Assembly (NCBI RefSeq): GCF_937999985.1
Contig: NZ_CALLDG010000052.1
Span: forward strand, 1 to 64,000
Length of the DNA: 64,000 bases
Source: an uncultured Corynebacterium sp.
Lineage (GTDB): Bacteria > Actinomycetota > Actinomycetes > Mycobacteriales > Mycobacteriaceae
Direction of reading: 5' to 3'
The notes under the pieces are model-generated. The model was given only the letters and a program-made list of their open reading frames with translations, was not told the DNA's origin and searched no databases. This document shows, one piece after another, positions 7,697 to 16,994 of the stretch. Position 1 is the first letter of the stretch; each line of letters starts with the position of its first letter. Position numbers and translations under genes: made by a program.

Positions 7697-10024
7697 CTAG
7701 CCCTTCAGGGACTCCAGCGGGGTGAAGCGCTCGCCGTACTTGGCGGCCAGCTCCTCAGCGCGGGCAACGAAGCCTGCAACACCGCGGGTCGGGTAGTCGC
7801 CACCGTCGCGGTCCGCGACCTTGCCCTCGGGGAGGGTAGCGGCGGCCGGGCGGTCGTAGTTCTTGATGTACTGGCGGGTACCGCCGGTCCATGCCGGGAA
7901 GCCGATGCCCATGATGGAGCCGATGTTGGCATCCGCATCAGAGGTCAGCACGCCCTCGTCGATGCACTTCTGGGTCTCCAGAGCCTCGGCGAACAGCGGG
8001 CGCTCCACCAGGTCGATGAAGGCCGGAGCGTCAGCCGGAACGTTGGAGCCAGCGGATACGCCGGTGGAGTCAGCAGCAGCCTTCTGGGCTGCGCCGGTAG
8101 CGGCGGTCTCCAGGCCGGAGCCTGCAACGGTGGACTCGCCGTCGGCGACCTTCACCTTGCCGGCACCCAGCTCGTCCCATAGGCCGCGCCACAGGCCGGT
8201 GCGGCGGCCTTCCTCGTTGTACTCGTAGAAGCCCTTGCCCTCGAGCTTGCCTGGGCGGTCGTACTCGTCCAGCATCTTGTCCACGATCTCGGTCACGCCA
8301 CCGTCGTCGACGGTCAGGCCAGCGGCCTCCTGGGCAGCGCGGGTCTCGGAACCGATCTTGCGGGCCAGCTTCAGGTTCAGCTCGTCCTGCAGCTGCAGCG
8401 GCGGTGCCGGGTAGCCAGCCTGGCGGCCAGCGGCCTCGATGACGGCCGGGTCGATGCCCTCAGCCAGCATGCGCATAGCCTCGTTCAGGAAGAAGCCGAT
8501 GACGCGGGAGGTGTAGAAGCCGCGGGAGTCGTTTACGACGATCGGGGTCTTGCGGATCTGGCCAGTGAAGTCCAGGGCCGCAGCCAGGGTCTCGTCGGAG
8601 GTCTCCTCGCCCTTGATGATCTCCACCAGCGGCATCTTGTCTACCGGGGAGAAGAAGTGGATACCGATGAAGTCCTTCGGGCGCTTCACGCCGGTAGCCA
8701 GCTCGGTGATCGGCAGGGTGGAGGTGTTGGAGCCCAGCACGCAATCCTCCGGCACGGCTGCCTCGATCTCTGCCCAGACCTTGTGCTTCAGCTCGGTGTT
8801 CTCGAAAACGGCCTCGATCACGATGTCACAGTCGGACAGGTCGGAGTAGTCGACGGAAGGCTTGATGCGGTCCAGCAGAGCCTTGGACTTCTCCTCGGTG
8901 GTCTTGCCGCGCTTCAGCGCCTTGGCCTCCAGGCCCTCGGAGTAGGACTTGCCCTTCTCGGCAGCCTCCATCTTGATGTCCTTCAGCACGACCTCCATGC
9001 CAGCCTTCGCTGCCACGTAGGCGATCGCTGCGCCCATCATGCCGGCACCAACCATGCCCAGCTTCTTGAACTGCTTCTTCTCAACGTCCTTCGGACGGGA
9101 GCCGCCACCGTTGCAGTACTGCAGGTCGAAGAAGAATGCCTGCATCATGTTCTTAGAGGTCGTGCCGGTGACCAGCTCCACGAAGTAGCGGGTCTCCACG
9201 GCCAGGGCCTCTTCGATGTTCTTCAGCTGTGCGCCCTCAACGGCGGCCTTCAGAATGGCCTTCGGTGCCGGCATCGGTGCGCCCTTGATCTGCTTGGTCA
9301 CGTTAGCCGGGAAGGAGGGCAGGAACTGTGCCAGCTTCGGGCTGGTCGGGGTGCCGCCCGGGATCTTGAAGCCCTTCTGGTCCCACGGCTGGGATGCTTC
9401 CGGGTTCTCCTTGATCCACTTCTTGGCAGCATCGATCAGCTGGTCAGCCGGGACGACCTCGTCGATCAGGCCGGTCTTCAGTGCGTCCTCTGCACGGAAC
9501 TGGCGGCCGGTGGTCAGAACCTTCATCAGTGCGTCCTGGATGCCCAGCATGCGGACCACGCGGGTCACACCGCCGCCACCCGGCAGCAGCCCCAGGGTGA
9601 CCTCTGGCAGGCCAACCTTCAGGCCCTTGGCGTCAGAAGCGATGCGGTGGTGCGTGGCCAGGGCGATCTCCAGGCCACCGCCGAGCGCCGCACCGTTGAT
9701 GGCGGCGACAACCGGCACGCCGAGGGTCTCGATGGCGCGCAGGCCGGCCTTCATGCCGTTGATCTGCTTGGTGATTGCTTCTGCGTCTTCCGGGGTGGAC
9801 TTGATCATCGACTTGATGTCGCCGCCCGCGAAGAAGGTCTTCTTCGCGGAGGTGATGACCACACCCTTGGCCTCGCCGGATTCCACTGCGCCCTGCAGCT
9901 TCTCCACCAGCTCAGGCAGCTCGCCCTGGAAGGTGTCGTTCATGGTGTTGACCGGCTGGTTCGGGTCGTCCATGGTGATGGTTACGATGCCGTCGCCATC
10001 CTGGTCCCACTTGAACATGCTCAT
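7697..10024 (-). CDS. fadB: Multifunctional fatty-acid oxidation protein: enoyl-CoA hydratase / 3-hydroxyacyl-CoA dehydrogenase
   Basis: This 775-residue protein carries out the hydration and NAD-dependent dehydrogenation steps of beta-oxidation. The N-terminal crotonase domain (about 1-190) has oxyanion-hole segments FFAGGDIKSM and GAALGGGLEIAL, and both expected glutamates (GGGLE and GLPEVTLG). A Rossmann domain starts near residue 322 with GAGMMGAA, and the dehydrogenase signature FFSPVDKMPLVEII follows. An Ala/Gly-rich linker near 640-670 precedes a C-terminal domain. AAGGAG lies 8 nt before the ATG. fadA is 107 bp upstream, so the pair forms a fadA-fadB transcription unit. A fadBA operon fits a lipid-dependent Corynebacterium living on host fatty acids. 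Confidence 0.93.
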   Translation of the reverse strand: MSMFKWDQDGDGIVTITMDDPNQPVNTMNDTFQGELPELVEKLQGAVESGEAKGVVITSAKKTFFAGGDIKSMIKSTPEDAEAITKQINGMKAGLRAIETLGVPVVAAINGAALGGGLEIALATHHRIASDAKGLKVGLPEVTLGLLPGGGGVTRVVRMLGIQDALMKVLTTGRQFRAEDALKTGLIDEVVPADQLIDAAKKWIKENPEASQPWDQKGFKIPGGTPTSPKLAQFLPSFPANVTKQIKGAPMPAPKAILKAAVEGAQLKNIEEALAVETRYFVELVTGTTSKNMMQAFFFDLQYCNGGGSRPKDVEKKQFKKLGMVGAGMMGAAIAYVAAKAGMEVVLKDIKMEAAEKGKSYSEGLEAKALKRGKTTEEKSKALLDRIKPSVDYSDLSDCDIVIEAVFENTELKHKVWAEIEAAVPEDCVLGSNTSTLPITELATGVKRPKDFIGIHFFSPVDKMPLVEIIKGEETSDETLAAALDFTGQIRKTPIVVNDSRGFYTSRVIGFFLNEAMRMLAEGIDPAVIEAAGRQAGYPAPPLQLQDELNLKLARKIGSETRAAQEAAGLTVDDGGVTEIVDKMLDEYDRPGKLEGKGFYEYNEEGRRTGLWRGLWDELGAGKVKVADGESTVAGSGLETAATGAAQKAAADSTGVSAGSNVPADAPAFIDLVERPLFAEALETQKCIDEGVLTSDADANIGSIMGIGFPAWTGGTRQYIKNYDRPAAATLPEGKVADRDGGDYPTRGVAGFVARAEELAAKYGERFTPLESLKG

Positions 10025-10039
10025 GTGTGATGCTCCTTG

Positions 10040-10056
10040 TTTTATTTATTGACGCC
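10040..10056 (-). repeat. Copy of the GGCGTCA/A-rich motif between fadA and fadB
   Basis: On the minus strand it reads GGCGTCAATAAATAAAAC, directly before the fadB ribosome-binding site AAGGAG. It is one of the dispersed copies described in the findings. Confidence 0.5.
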
Positions 10057-10131
10057 CTCACGCTTGCGTCCGCGGGAGGTTGTCAGAGGAAAATTGAGTG
10101 TTTCTTGTGTTTTGGTCTGCGGGAAGGTCGG

Positions 10132-11361
10132 TTAGACGCGCTCGATGATCGTGGCCACACCCATGCCGGCTGCGACACAGAGGGTGATCAGGGCGTAGCG
10201 GCCGCCGGTGCGGTGCAGCTCGTCGACGGCGGTGCCGGTGATGATCGCGCCGGTTGCACCCAGCGGGTGGCCCATGGCGATGGCGCCACCGGAGACGTTC
10301 AGCTTCTCGTCCGGGATGTTCAGCTCGCGCTGCGCGCGCAGGACGACGGAGGAGAATGCCTCGTTGATCTCCCAGATGTCGATGTCCTCGGGCTTCAGGC
10401 CAGCCTTGGCCAGGGCGGCGCGGGAGGCCGGAGCCGGGGCGGTCAGCATGATGGTCGGCTCCACACCGGAGGTGGCGACGGAGACAACGCGGGCGCGCGG
10501 GGTCAGATCGAAGTCCTTACCAGCCTGCTCGGAACCGATGGCCAGCAGGGCTGCGCCGTCGACAATGCCGGAGGAGTTACCTGCGTGGTGCAGGTGGTTG
10601 ATGCGCTCCAGCTGCGGGTACTTGGTCTGCGCGACAGCGTCGAAGCCACCCTGGTCGCCGATCATGGCGAAGGCGGGCTTCAGGCCGGACAGGCCCTCGA
10701 CGGTGGTGCCAGGGCGGATGGTCTCGTCGCGGTCCAACAGGGTGATGCCGTTCTGATCCTTCACCGGCACAACGGTGCGGTCGAAGCGGCCCTCTTCCCA
10801 TGCCTTGGATGCGCGCTCGTGGGAGCGGGCAGCGAAAGCGTCGAGGTCCTCGCGGGACAGGCCGTCCAGGCTGGCGATGATGTCAGCGGAGATGCCCTGC
10901 GGGATGAAGTCGTTGTAGAAGTTGGAGGCCGGGTCCATTGCCAGGGCGCCGCCGTCGGAGCCCATCGGGACGCGGGACATGGACTCCACGCCGCCGACGA
11001 AGACCAGGTCGTCCCAGCCGGAGCGGATCTTCTGTGCGCCCAGGTTCACGGCGGTCAGGCCGGAAGCGCAGTAGCGGTTCACCTGGAAGCCGGTGGCGGT
11101 GTACGGCAGGCCGGCGTTCAGAGCGGCGGTGCGGGCGATATCCATGCCCTGGTCGCCGACGGGGGTGACACAGCCAGCGATGACGTCGCTGATGCGGTTG
11201 GGGTCGATGCCCGGGTTGCGCTCGATGATCGCCTCGATCAGGCCGGAGAGCAGGTCAACGGGCTTTACGGTGTGCAGGGAACCGCCCGGCTTGCCCTTTC
11301 CACGGGGGGTGCGGACGGCGTCGTAAATGAATGCCTCAGGGGCGCCAGTGTTACTGGTCAT
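10132..11361 (-). CDS. fadA: Acetyl-CoA acyltransferase (3-ketoacyl-CoA thiolase)
   Basis: This 409-residue thiolase performs the last beta-oxidation step, cleaving 3-ketoacyl-CoA to acetyl-CoA and a shortened acyl-CoA. The nucleophilic cysteine lies in NRYCASGL near residue 97, the conserved [15 protein letters not shown] block is present, and a second cysteine lies in TLCVAAGMG near the C-terminus, as in type I and II thiolases. It probably forms a heteromeric complex with FadB. A palindrome at 11425-11436 plus a repeated half-site suggests local repression. Confidence 0.94.
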   Translation of the reverse strand: MTSNTGAPEAFIYDAVRTPRGKGKPGGSLHTVKPVDLLSGLIEAIIERNPGIDPNRISDVIAGCVTPVGDQGMDIARTAALNAGLPYTATGFQVNRYCASGLTAVNLGAQKIRSGWDDLVFVGGVESMSRVPMGSDGGALAMDPASNFYNDFIPQGISADIIASLDGLSREDLDAFAARSHERASKAWEEGRFDRTVVPVKDQNGITLLDRDETIRPGTTVEGLSGLKPAFAMIGDQGGFDAVAQTKYPQLERINHLHHAGNSSGIVDGAALLAIGSEQAGKDFDLTPRARVVSVATSGVEPTIMLTAPAPASRAALAKAGLKPEDIDIWEINEAFSSVVLRAQRELNIPDEKLNVSGGAIAMGHPLGATGAIITGTAVDELHRTGGRYALITLCVAAGMGVATIIERV

Positions 11362-11424
11362 GTCAGTCCTATTTCCTATCGTTCTCGACAGTGATCCTTT
11401 AGTGCAGCGATCGGCTAGGACAGT

Positions 11425-11447
11425 GGTTCATGAACCCTGTGGTTCAG
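11425..11447. promoter_or_regulatory. Palindromic operator candidate upstream of fadA
   Basis: GGTTCATGAACC (11425-11436) is a perfect 12-bp palindrome, followed 4 bp later by a second half-site GGTTCA (11441-11446). It lies about 65 bp upstream of the fadA start. It is a candidate site for a fatty-acid-responsive repressor such as a TetR-type FadR; the regulator is not in this window. Confidence 0.5.
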
Positions 11448-11596
11448 AAATCCAGCGGCTCATGATTCCAGTGACTTAGCAGGTCGCAACACTAGACTTG
11501 TGTCTCACGCCACATTACCCGTTCTTTGGGGAAATAGTTGTAGTCTTATGTCTTTTTCTGCCCCTAGAAGGTGCCCCCGCTGAATTGGGGGTAGTC

Positions 11597-12445
11597 CTAG
11601 CGCTTCTGAAACACCAGCACCAGGTTGGAAACCGCGAACTCGCGGAGCCCCGGCACTCGCACCATCCACCAGGCCCACCAGGGGTGATAGCGCGGGAACG
11701 CGGCCACCAACTCGGCACTTTCGCCGTGCACCGTGCGCGCGTACTCCAGGCCTTCGGCTGCGGAGACGTTGAACAGGCTCTCGCCCCAGCGGTTCTTCGG
11801 CGGCTTGCCCACCTTCTTTTCATAGCGCCGGGCGGCGAATTCCCCGCCCACGTAGTGCTGCCACAGTCCGGTTTCGTGCCCGCCGAATGGACCCAGCCAC
11901 ACCGTATAGCTGTAGATCATCACCCCGCCTGGCTTCGTCACCCGCAGCATCTCATCGGCCATCCGCCACGGATCCGGTACGTGCTCGGCGACATTGGAAG
12001 AGTAGGTGATGTCGAAGGCGTCACTAAGAAAAGGTAGGTCCAGCCCCGAACCCCGCACCGAGGTCTGCAGCTTGATGCCCGCGGCGGCCATCTCGCCGAC
12101 GTCGGGTTCGCAGGTGTAGTAGTCCGCGCCGGCCTTATCGAAGGCCACGCCGAAGTAGCCGGGGCCGCCGCCGACGTCCAGGATCTTCGTGCCGTGCAGG
12201 GGCTCGCTCTGGTCTACAGCTTGTCTAGCCTCCCGCCCAGAACCCTGCCCCGCGCCGCGCACGCCAGCGTAGATGTCGCGTATCAGCCCGACGGTGTCCT
12301 CGGCTAGGTGGCCGTAGAAGATGTCGGGGCGGGTCTGCTCGTACTTGAAGTCGCTCAGCAGGCCGAAGGAGCGGCGCAGCGTGGCGCGGCGACGGAAAAC
12401 GCTCAGGGTCTGGCGCTGGCGGTCGGGGTGGTTGTTCTGGCTCAT
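11597..12445 (-). CDS. mtrP: SAM-dependent methyltransferase, MtrP/Rv0224c-like
   Basis: This 282-residue class I methyltransferase has the SAM-binding motif DVGGGPGYFG near residue 75, an acidic residue of motif II in CEPDVGEM, and YSSNVAEHVPDP as the post-I region. Its position beside a divergent GT4 gene and the Rv0226c/Rv0227c/Rv0228-like genes matches the M. tuberculosis Rv0224c neighbourhood. The corynebacterial orthologue of that gene, MtrP, is reported to be needed for trehalose mycolate transport. The assignment rests on synteny and motifs together. It is transcribed away from the glycosyltransferase, from a 94-bp divergent gap. Confidence 0.75.
   Translation of the reverse strand: MSQNNHPDRQRQTLSVFRRRATLRRSFGLLSDFKYEQTRPDIFYGHLAEDTVGLIRDIYAGVRGAGQGSGREARQAVDQSEPLHGTKILDVGGGPGYFGVAFDKAGADYYTCEPDVGEMAAAGIKLQTSVRGSGLDLPFLSDAFDITYSSNVAEHVPDPWRMADEMLRVTKPGGVMIYSYTVWLGPFGGHETGLWQHYVGGEFAARRYEKKVGKPPKNRWGESLFNVSAAEGLEYARTVHGESAELVAAFPRYHPWWAWWMVRVPGLREFAVSNLVLVFQKR
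12017..12033 (+). repeat. 17-bp motif GGCGTCACTAAGAAAAG (copy inside mtrP)
   Basis: This is identical to 4726-4742 but lies antisense within a coding region, where the gene strand encodes LFLSDAF. Identity between intergenic and coding copies points to a DNA-level element. Confidence 0.6.
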
Positions 12446-12539
12446 CGAGTGTCTATCTTTTCAGGTTGTGCTGACTCTTTCTGCAGATTCACCAAACCCT
12501 GCAAAGTCGCAGGCGGTGGCGACTAACATAGTGTCCATC

Positions 12540-13700
12540 ATGAAAGTACTGCTTCTCTGCTGGCGCGACACAAACCACCCCGAAGGTGGCGGCAGCGAAC
12601 GTTACTTGGAGCGCGTGGGGGAGTACCTGGCCAACCAGGGCCACCAAGTGGTGTTCCGTACCGCACACTATCCCGGCTCCACACGATCGCAGCAGGTCGG
12701 CCGCAATTTCCGTTTTTCTCGTGGCGGCGGCAACCTGACGGTTTACCCGCGCGCGCTGGCCGCGATCCTGGCTGCCCGTCGGGGGCGTGGGTCCCTGGCG
12801 GATATTGGCCGTCCGGACGTTGTGGTGGATACCCAAAACGGCGTGCCATTCTTCGCCTCCCTGGTCAGCGGCGCGCCCACCGTCGTCTTGACCCACCACT
12901 GCCACCGCGAACAGTGGTCCGTCGCCGGCCCGATCCTCTCCCGCATCGGCTGGCTGATCGAGTCCACCATCTCGCCCTGGATCCACCGGCGCCGCCGCTG
13001 GGTCACCGTCTCCGCCCCCTCCGCCGAGGAGCTGGTGGAGCTTGGCGTGCCGCGCGGCAACATTGAGATCATTCGTAACGGCATCGATCCGGTCGCTCCT
13101 TCTTTGATTCCGGACGCCCCCAGCCCCAACTCTGACAACGCCAGCGAGGAACAGACGATCCACCTGGTGGCGCTGTCCCGACTGGTCCCCCACAAGCAGA
13201 TCGAGCACGCACTGGACGCGCTGGCTGCCGTGGCGCGCACCCACCCGAATGTACGCCTGGATGTTATCGGCGACGGATGGTGGGCGGATCGTCTACGGGA
13301 TTACGCCCGCGAGCTGGGGATCGAGCCGCTGGTGGTGTTCCACGGTTTCGTGTCCGAGGAGCTTAAGCACCGCATCCTCAACCGCGCCTCTGTACACGTG
13401 ATGCCCTCGCGCAAGGAGGGGTGGGGCCTGGCTGTGATCGAGGCAGGACAGCACGGGGTGCCGACGGTCGGCTATGAGTCCTCCGCCGGGCTGCGGGATT
13501 CCGTCATCGACGGGGAGACCGGGCTGCTGTGTTCTTCCCCCGGCGGGCTGATGAACGCAGTCGAATACCTGCTGGATAACCCGGAGAAGCGACGGGAAAT
13601 GGGCCGGGCCGCGAAGCGCCGGGCCGAGGAGTTCTCCTGGGACGCCACCGGCGCGGCATGGGAGAAGCTGCTGCGCCAGGAGGTCGCGCGCGAGCGCTAG
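12540..13700 (+). CDS. GT4-family glycosyltransferase, Rv0225-like
   Basis: This 386-residue GT-B glycosyltransferase starts with a GGGSERYLERVG donor/acceptor loop, has LSRLVPHKQIEHALDAL at the start of the second Rossmann domain, and the EGWGLAVIEAGQHG E-x7-E motif near residue 300. It probably builds an envelope glycolipid or polysaccharide. The ATG at 12540 has CATAGT exactly 7 nt upstream and no Shine-Dalgarno, so the mRNA is probably leaderless; a longer open frame upstream is rejected. Its stop shares 4 bases with the stop of the convergent membrane-protein gene. Confidence 0.8.
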   Translation: MKVLLLCWRDTNHPEGGGSERYLERVGEYLANQGHQVVFRTAHYPGSTRSQQVGRNFRFSRGGGNLTVYPRALAAILAARRGRGSLADIGRPDVVVDTQNGVPFFASLVSGAPTVVLTHHCHREQWSVAGPILSRIGWLIESTISPWIHRRRRWVTVSAPSAEELVELGVPRGNIEIIRNGIDPVAPSLIPDAPSPNSDNASEEQTIHLVALSRLVPHKQIEHALDALAAVARTHPNVRLDVIGDGWWADRLRDYARELGIEPLVVFHGFVSEELKHRILNRASVHVMPSRKEGWGLAVIEAGQHGVPTVGYESSAGLRDSVIDGETGLLCSSPGGLMNAVEYLLDNPEKRREMGRAAKRRAEEFSWDATGAAWEKLLRQEVARER

Positions 13701-15508
13701 TCAGCGCTGTCAGCCTTGCCCGCCTTGTCCGCCTTGTCAGGCAGCTGTCGGGTGCGGCCGTTCAGCTGCAGCCGGCGGGTGACGCGCCACAGCCACACGC
13801 ACATGCCCCACATCATGAGCATCCAGTAAAACGTCATGCCCACGAACAGTGGCGCGCGATCTTGGACCGGCGAGCGCGGCAGAGTAGGGCTCTGCACCCG
13901 GTAGAGGTCGTAGTTATCAGCGGTGAGAACGCGCCGGATGCCCTTGGAGTTCAGCACCTGCAGCGCCTTGGTCATCGCCGCACCGTCGGTGATGGAATAC
14001 CAGTCCACCAGCACCCAACTCACGCCATTGCGCTTGAGGGTGTTCTTGCCGTTCATAAGATCCGACAGGATCCTCATGCTGGCTGGGTTGCCATCCACCA
14101 CCTGGCCATCGACGACCAGGAACCCCGGATCCATCGGTGAACCCGGCAGCAACTTCAGCCCCGGATCCACGTGCGGCCGGTCGCCGCGGGTGCGGTAGTT
14201 GCCCGGCGGGAGCAGCACAATCTTGCCGTTCGGAGCGCCGGAGATGATGGTGAACATCTGGCTCCACGTCTCCGAGAGCTGCACCCGCTTCAGCGGCGCC
14301 ATATCCGCCGGGTACGCGGGGACAGTCAGCACGCACGCAACAGCCAGGCCGGCCGCCGCGGCACGCGGCGCCCACCGCGAACGGCTGGGATTGTCCGCCT
14401 TAGCCGGGGCCTCTCGGACGTCCCCAGCGCGGCGGCGCGGGTCCATCCGCTCCACCGCCACGGCTATCAGCAGCACAAATCCCGGAATCGCCAGGCAGAC
14501 GAACTTCGAGGTATCGCGGAACATGCCCGCGCCGGGCACGTGGCTAATTGCAAAGCCCATAAGATCCACGCCCCAGCCGGTGGCCAGCAGAGGGGGCGTC
14601 ACTAAGGCAAGAACAGTCAGCACCGCAACGCCGCGATAGACGCGCCACAGCTCCTTGAAGCCGAGCATCAGCACCACGCAAAGGATCACACTTATGACCA
14701 CCGAAAATAGGGTGCGCGACGGCGGGATGGCCTCGGCATTCCAAATCCCCGAAAGCCCCATCGTGGAGGCAAGCGGGCCTAAGAAGGTCTCGCCGCGAGC
14801 GGAGAACAAGGCGGCGGACAGGGCATCGGAGCGGGTCTGCGAAGGATTAGAAATCCAGATCGCCGGCAGCAACCACGGCAACGCGGCGATGATGCTGGCA
14901 ATGAGGCTGCGCAGGCGCTCCCCGTGCGAGGGGGTGAATACCAGCGCCGTGATCAGCGCCAGGATCAGACCAGTCGGCACAAAGCCACACAAACAGATCG
15001 CCACATACAGCAGACCGTGGGAGCGCGCGGCGGCCAGAAAAGCGACCGCAGGCAGCAACATGCCTGCAGTGGCGACGGTCCACTGGCCCTGCAGAAAACG
15101 CTCGATGACGAACGGATTCCACACCACAAACAAAGCTGCAACCAGCTGCGCGGAAAGCCGACCGCCCGCCATATCCCGCACCATCGCGGCGGCGAAGTAG
15201 CAGCCCATCAGGCAGGAAACCAGAACCAGTGCGCTGGCCAGGAGCGTAGCGGAGACGGTGGGGGAGAAGAGCGTTAGCACCGCATCCTGCGGCAGGGCGC
15301 GCGGGGCGCCATCGTTGATGCCCAGGTTGTTGGAATTCTCCGGTAGGGAATCGGGCACGAACATGTCCCGCAGCAGAAACGCCTTCGAGGAATCCGGGCG
15401 CAGACCCAGCCAGAACGGCCACAAAGTGACGATAGAGACGAGGAAAGACCACCCCAGCGCGATCCTTTGATCGCGCTTGGTGGTGGTCTTCGGGGGCTGC
15501 GTTTTCAC
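13697..15508 (-). CDS. Large integral membrane protein, Rv0226c-like
   Basis: This protein of about 603 residues has at least ten hydrophobic segments up to about residue 420, then a soluble extracytoplasmic portion (about 420-560) and one more C-terminal helix before a basic tail. It resembles polytopic membrane proteins of the mycolata envelope locus (Rv0226c position). No catalytic motif was recognised; the architecture would suit a GT-C-like transferase or lipid-handling protein. The GTG at 15508 is preferred because TAGACT lies exactly 7 nt upstream; a TTG at 15514 would add two residues. The DUF3068 gene ends 40 bp upstream, so both could also be cotranscribed. Confidence 0.7.
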   Translation of the reverse strand: MKTQPPKTTTKRDQRIALGWSFLVSIVTLWPFWLGLRPDSSKAFLLRDMFVPDSLPENSNNLGINDGAPRALPQDAVLTLFSPTVSATLLASALVLVSCLMGCYFAAAMVRDMAGGRLSAQLVAALFVVWNPFVIERFLQGQWTVATAGMLLPAVAFLAAARSHGLLYVAICLCGFVPTGLILALITALVFTPSHGERLRSLIASIIAALPWLLPAIWISNPSQTRSDALSAALFSARGETFLGPLASTMGLSGIWNAEAIPPSRTLFSVVISVILCVVLMLGFKELWRVYRGVAVLTVLALVTPPLLATGWGVDLMGFAISHVPGAGMFRDTSKFVCLAIPGFVLLIAVAVERMDPRRRAGDVREAPAKADNPSRSRWAPRAAAAGLAVACVLTVPAYPADMAPLKRVQLSETWSQMFTIISGAPNGKIVLLPPGNYRTRGDRPHVDPGLKLLPGSPMDPGFLVVDGQVVDGNPASMRILSDLMNGKNTLKRNGVSWVLVDWYSITDGAAMTKALQVLNSKGIRRVLTADNYDLYRVQSPTLPRSPVQDRAPLFVGMTFYWMLMMWGMCVWLWRVTRRLQLNGRTRQLPDKADKAGKADSAD

Positions 15509-15548
15509 AGCCAATAGTCTAGTGGCTCAGCGGAAATAATTGCGGGAA

Positions 15549-16823
15549 TTATTTAGCCGCCAGGCGTGCGGAGCGGTGAGCGATCCAGCCGACTACCAGT
15601 AGGATCAGGCCAACCACGCCCAGGATCCACGGCAGGATGGTGCCCATCAGCTTGATCTTCTGCAGACCGTCGGTGGCCTTCTTCATCTGGCCGTCGCGGG
15701 ACTCGTCATCCCAGGCACCCGGGAAGTACACGGCGGTACGGGTCGGGTTGTTGATCTCCTCTTCCTTGTTCTCGAAGATCTCCTGCGCCTCTTCGTCATC
15801 CTGCGCGTAGTACTGGAAGACTTCCTCGGAACCGTTGACGATCACGCCGGTATCCGGCTGCACGCGCAGCACGCGGTGGACGGTGTAGTAGCGGGACAGC
15901 TCGACCTCCGGGCCGAGGTCCTCTTCCTTCTCGCCGTCTTCGCCTTCCTTCTTTTCGTCGGCCTTCTCGTCCTTCTTCTCGGCCTGCTCGCCGTCCTTGT
16001 TCTTGATGTCGTCCGGGTCGATGCCCCAGACCTTCGCCGGGAACTTCAGACGCAGCGCGGCCAGGGTGCCCTTGTCGCCCTTGGAAAGCTCGCCGTCGGC
16101 CTCCAGGCGCTCGCGCAGAGCAGGGTACAGCTCGGTCGGGGGAACGGTCTGCTCGAAGCGGTAAACCTTCTCGCCGTCCTGCTCTTCCTCACCGACGTAG
16201 TCGATCGGCTGGGTCTTCAGGATCTGCATGTCGAAGTAGTCGTAGGACTTGCGATCCGTGCCCATCGGGAACTGGTAGGTGATGCCCGGACGGGTGAACG
16301 GAGCGACGGAGGCCTCGACCTCTTCGTCCTTACCCTCGTTGGCAGCTGCATCCAGGGCCGGTGCGTTTAGCTCGATCGAGGACGTCGGCTCCGGCACGGG
16401 CATCTGGGTCTTGCGATCCAGGGTGATGTGGTCGATCGACGCGCTGATCAGGTTCTTTGGCTCTTCCCGGTCCGTGCGGAACAGGGTCTGGCCGGACTCG
16501 AGGGTCACGACATCATCGTCCGAAGGTTCCTGGGCGGTGGTGAATCGCTGGGACTGCATCTCCAAGTCCTTGTTGATGAAGCAGCTCACCTGCGGGTTGT
16601 CGCCCTTACACTCGGGCTTGTCCTTGTTGTTGCCCACCGGTTTGCCGGCAGCAAGCGCCCCAGAGTCCAGCAGATTGCCGGGGGTCTTCGGGGTGATGGT
16701 GGTGGATACGAGGTCCAGCGGCAGCACCTTGCCCTTCGGGACGACATAGGTGGGCAGTGCGATGGCAAAGACCAGCATGGCTACACCGAGCACGATCGCT
16801 ACGGAGGAGAGGATTCTCTTCAT
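15549..16823 (-). CDS. DUF3068-like membrane protein, Rv0227c-like
   Basis: This 424-residue protein has an N-terminal transmembrane/signal segment (about 7-28), a long extracytoplasmic domain and a C-terminal helix (about 395-415) with a short basic tail. The two-anchor layout and the locus fit the DUF3068 family (Rv0227c); corynebacterial members have been linked to lipomannan and lipoarabinomannan maturation. Some databases call this family PorA-like, but nothing here indicates a pore. A strongly charged Lys/Glu insert lies around residues 270-305. The ATG follows AGGAAAC. It is divergent from the acyltransferase gene, with a 171-bp gap. Confidence 0.7.
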   Translation of the reverse strand: MKRILSSVAIVLGVAMLVFAIALPTYVVPKGKVLPLDLVSTTITPKTPGNLLDSGALAAGKPVGNNKDKPECKGDNPQVSCFINKDLEMQSQRFTTAQEPSDDDVVTLESGQTLFRTDREEPKNLISASIDHITLDRKTQMPVPEPTSSIELNAPALDAAANEGKDEEVEASVAPFTRPGITYQFPMGTDRKSYDYFDMQILKTQPIDYVGEEEQDGEKVYRFEQTVPPTELYPALRERLEADGELSKGDKGTLAALRLKFPAKVWGIDPDDIKNKDGEQAEKKDEKADEKKEGEDGEKEEDLGPEVELSRYYTVHRVLRVQPDTGVIVNGSEEVFQYYAQDDEEAQEIFENKEEEINNPTRTAVYFPGAWDDESRDGQMKKATDGLQKIKLMGTILPWILGVVGLILLVVGWIAHRSARLAAK

Positions 16824-16994
16824 AGGATGGGGTTTCCTGACTCTATCTGTCTATATCTATCCGGTGACTGTAGTTAGCCTGTAAAGCTTCCAATACTTTA
16901 GCCAATCAAAACTAGATACTTTGCAGTTTTAGAATTTTTCTCTAGAAAAGTCTTCGGGGGTGTTTCCGCGTGCCGTTCGGTTAAGCTGATTCCG

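Noticed and set aside
8657..10030. 457-codon open frame opposite fadB
   Set aside because: High-GC antisense shadow; the Leu/His/Gly-rich translation resembles no family, while fadB on the other strand is complete.
15549..16823. Naming the DUF3068 protein a PorA porin
   Set aside because: The protein is 424 residues with two membrane anchors; true PorA channels are tiny peptides, so only the family name is transferable.
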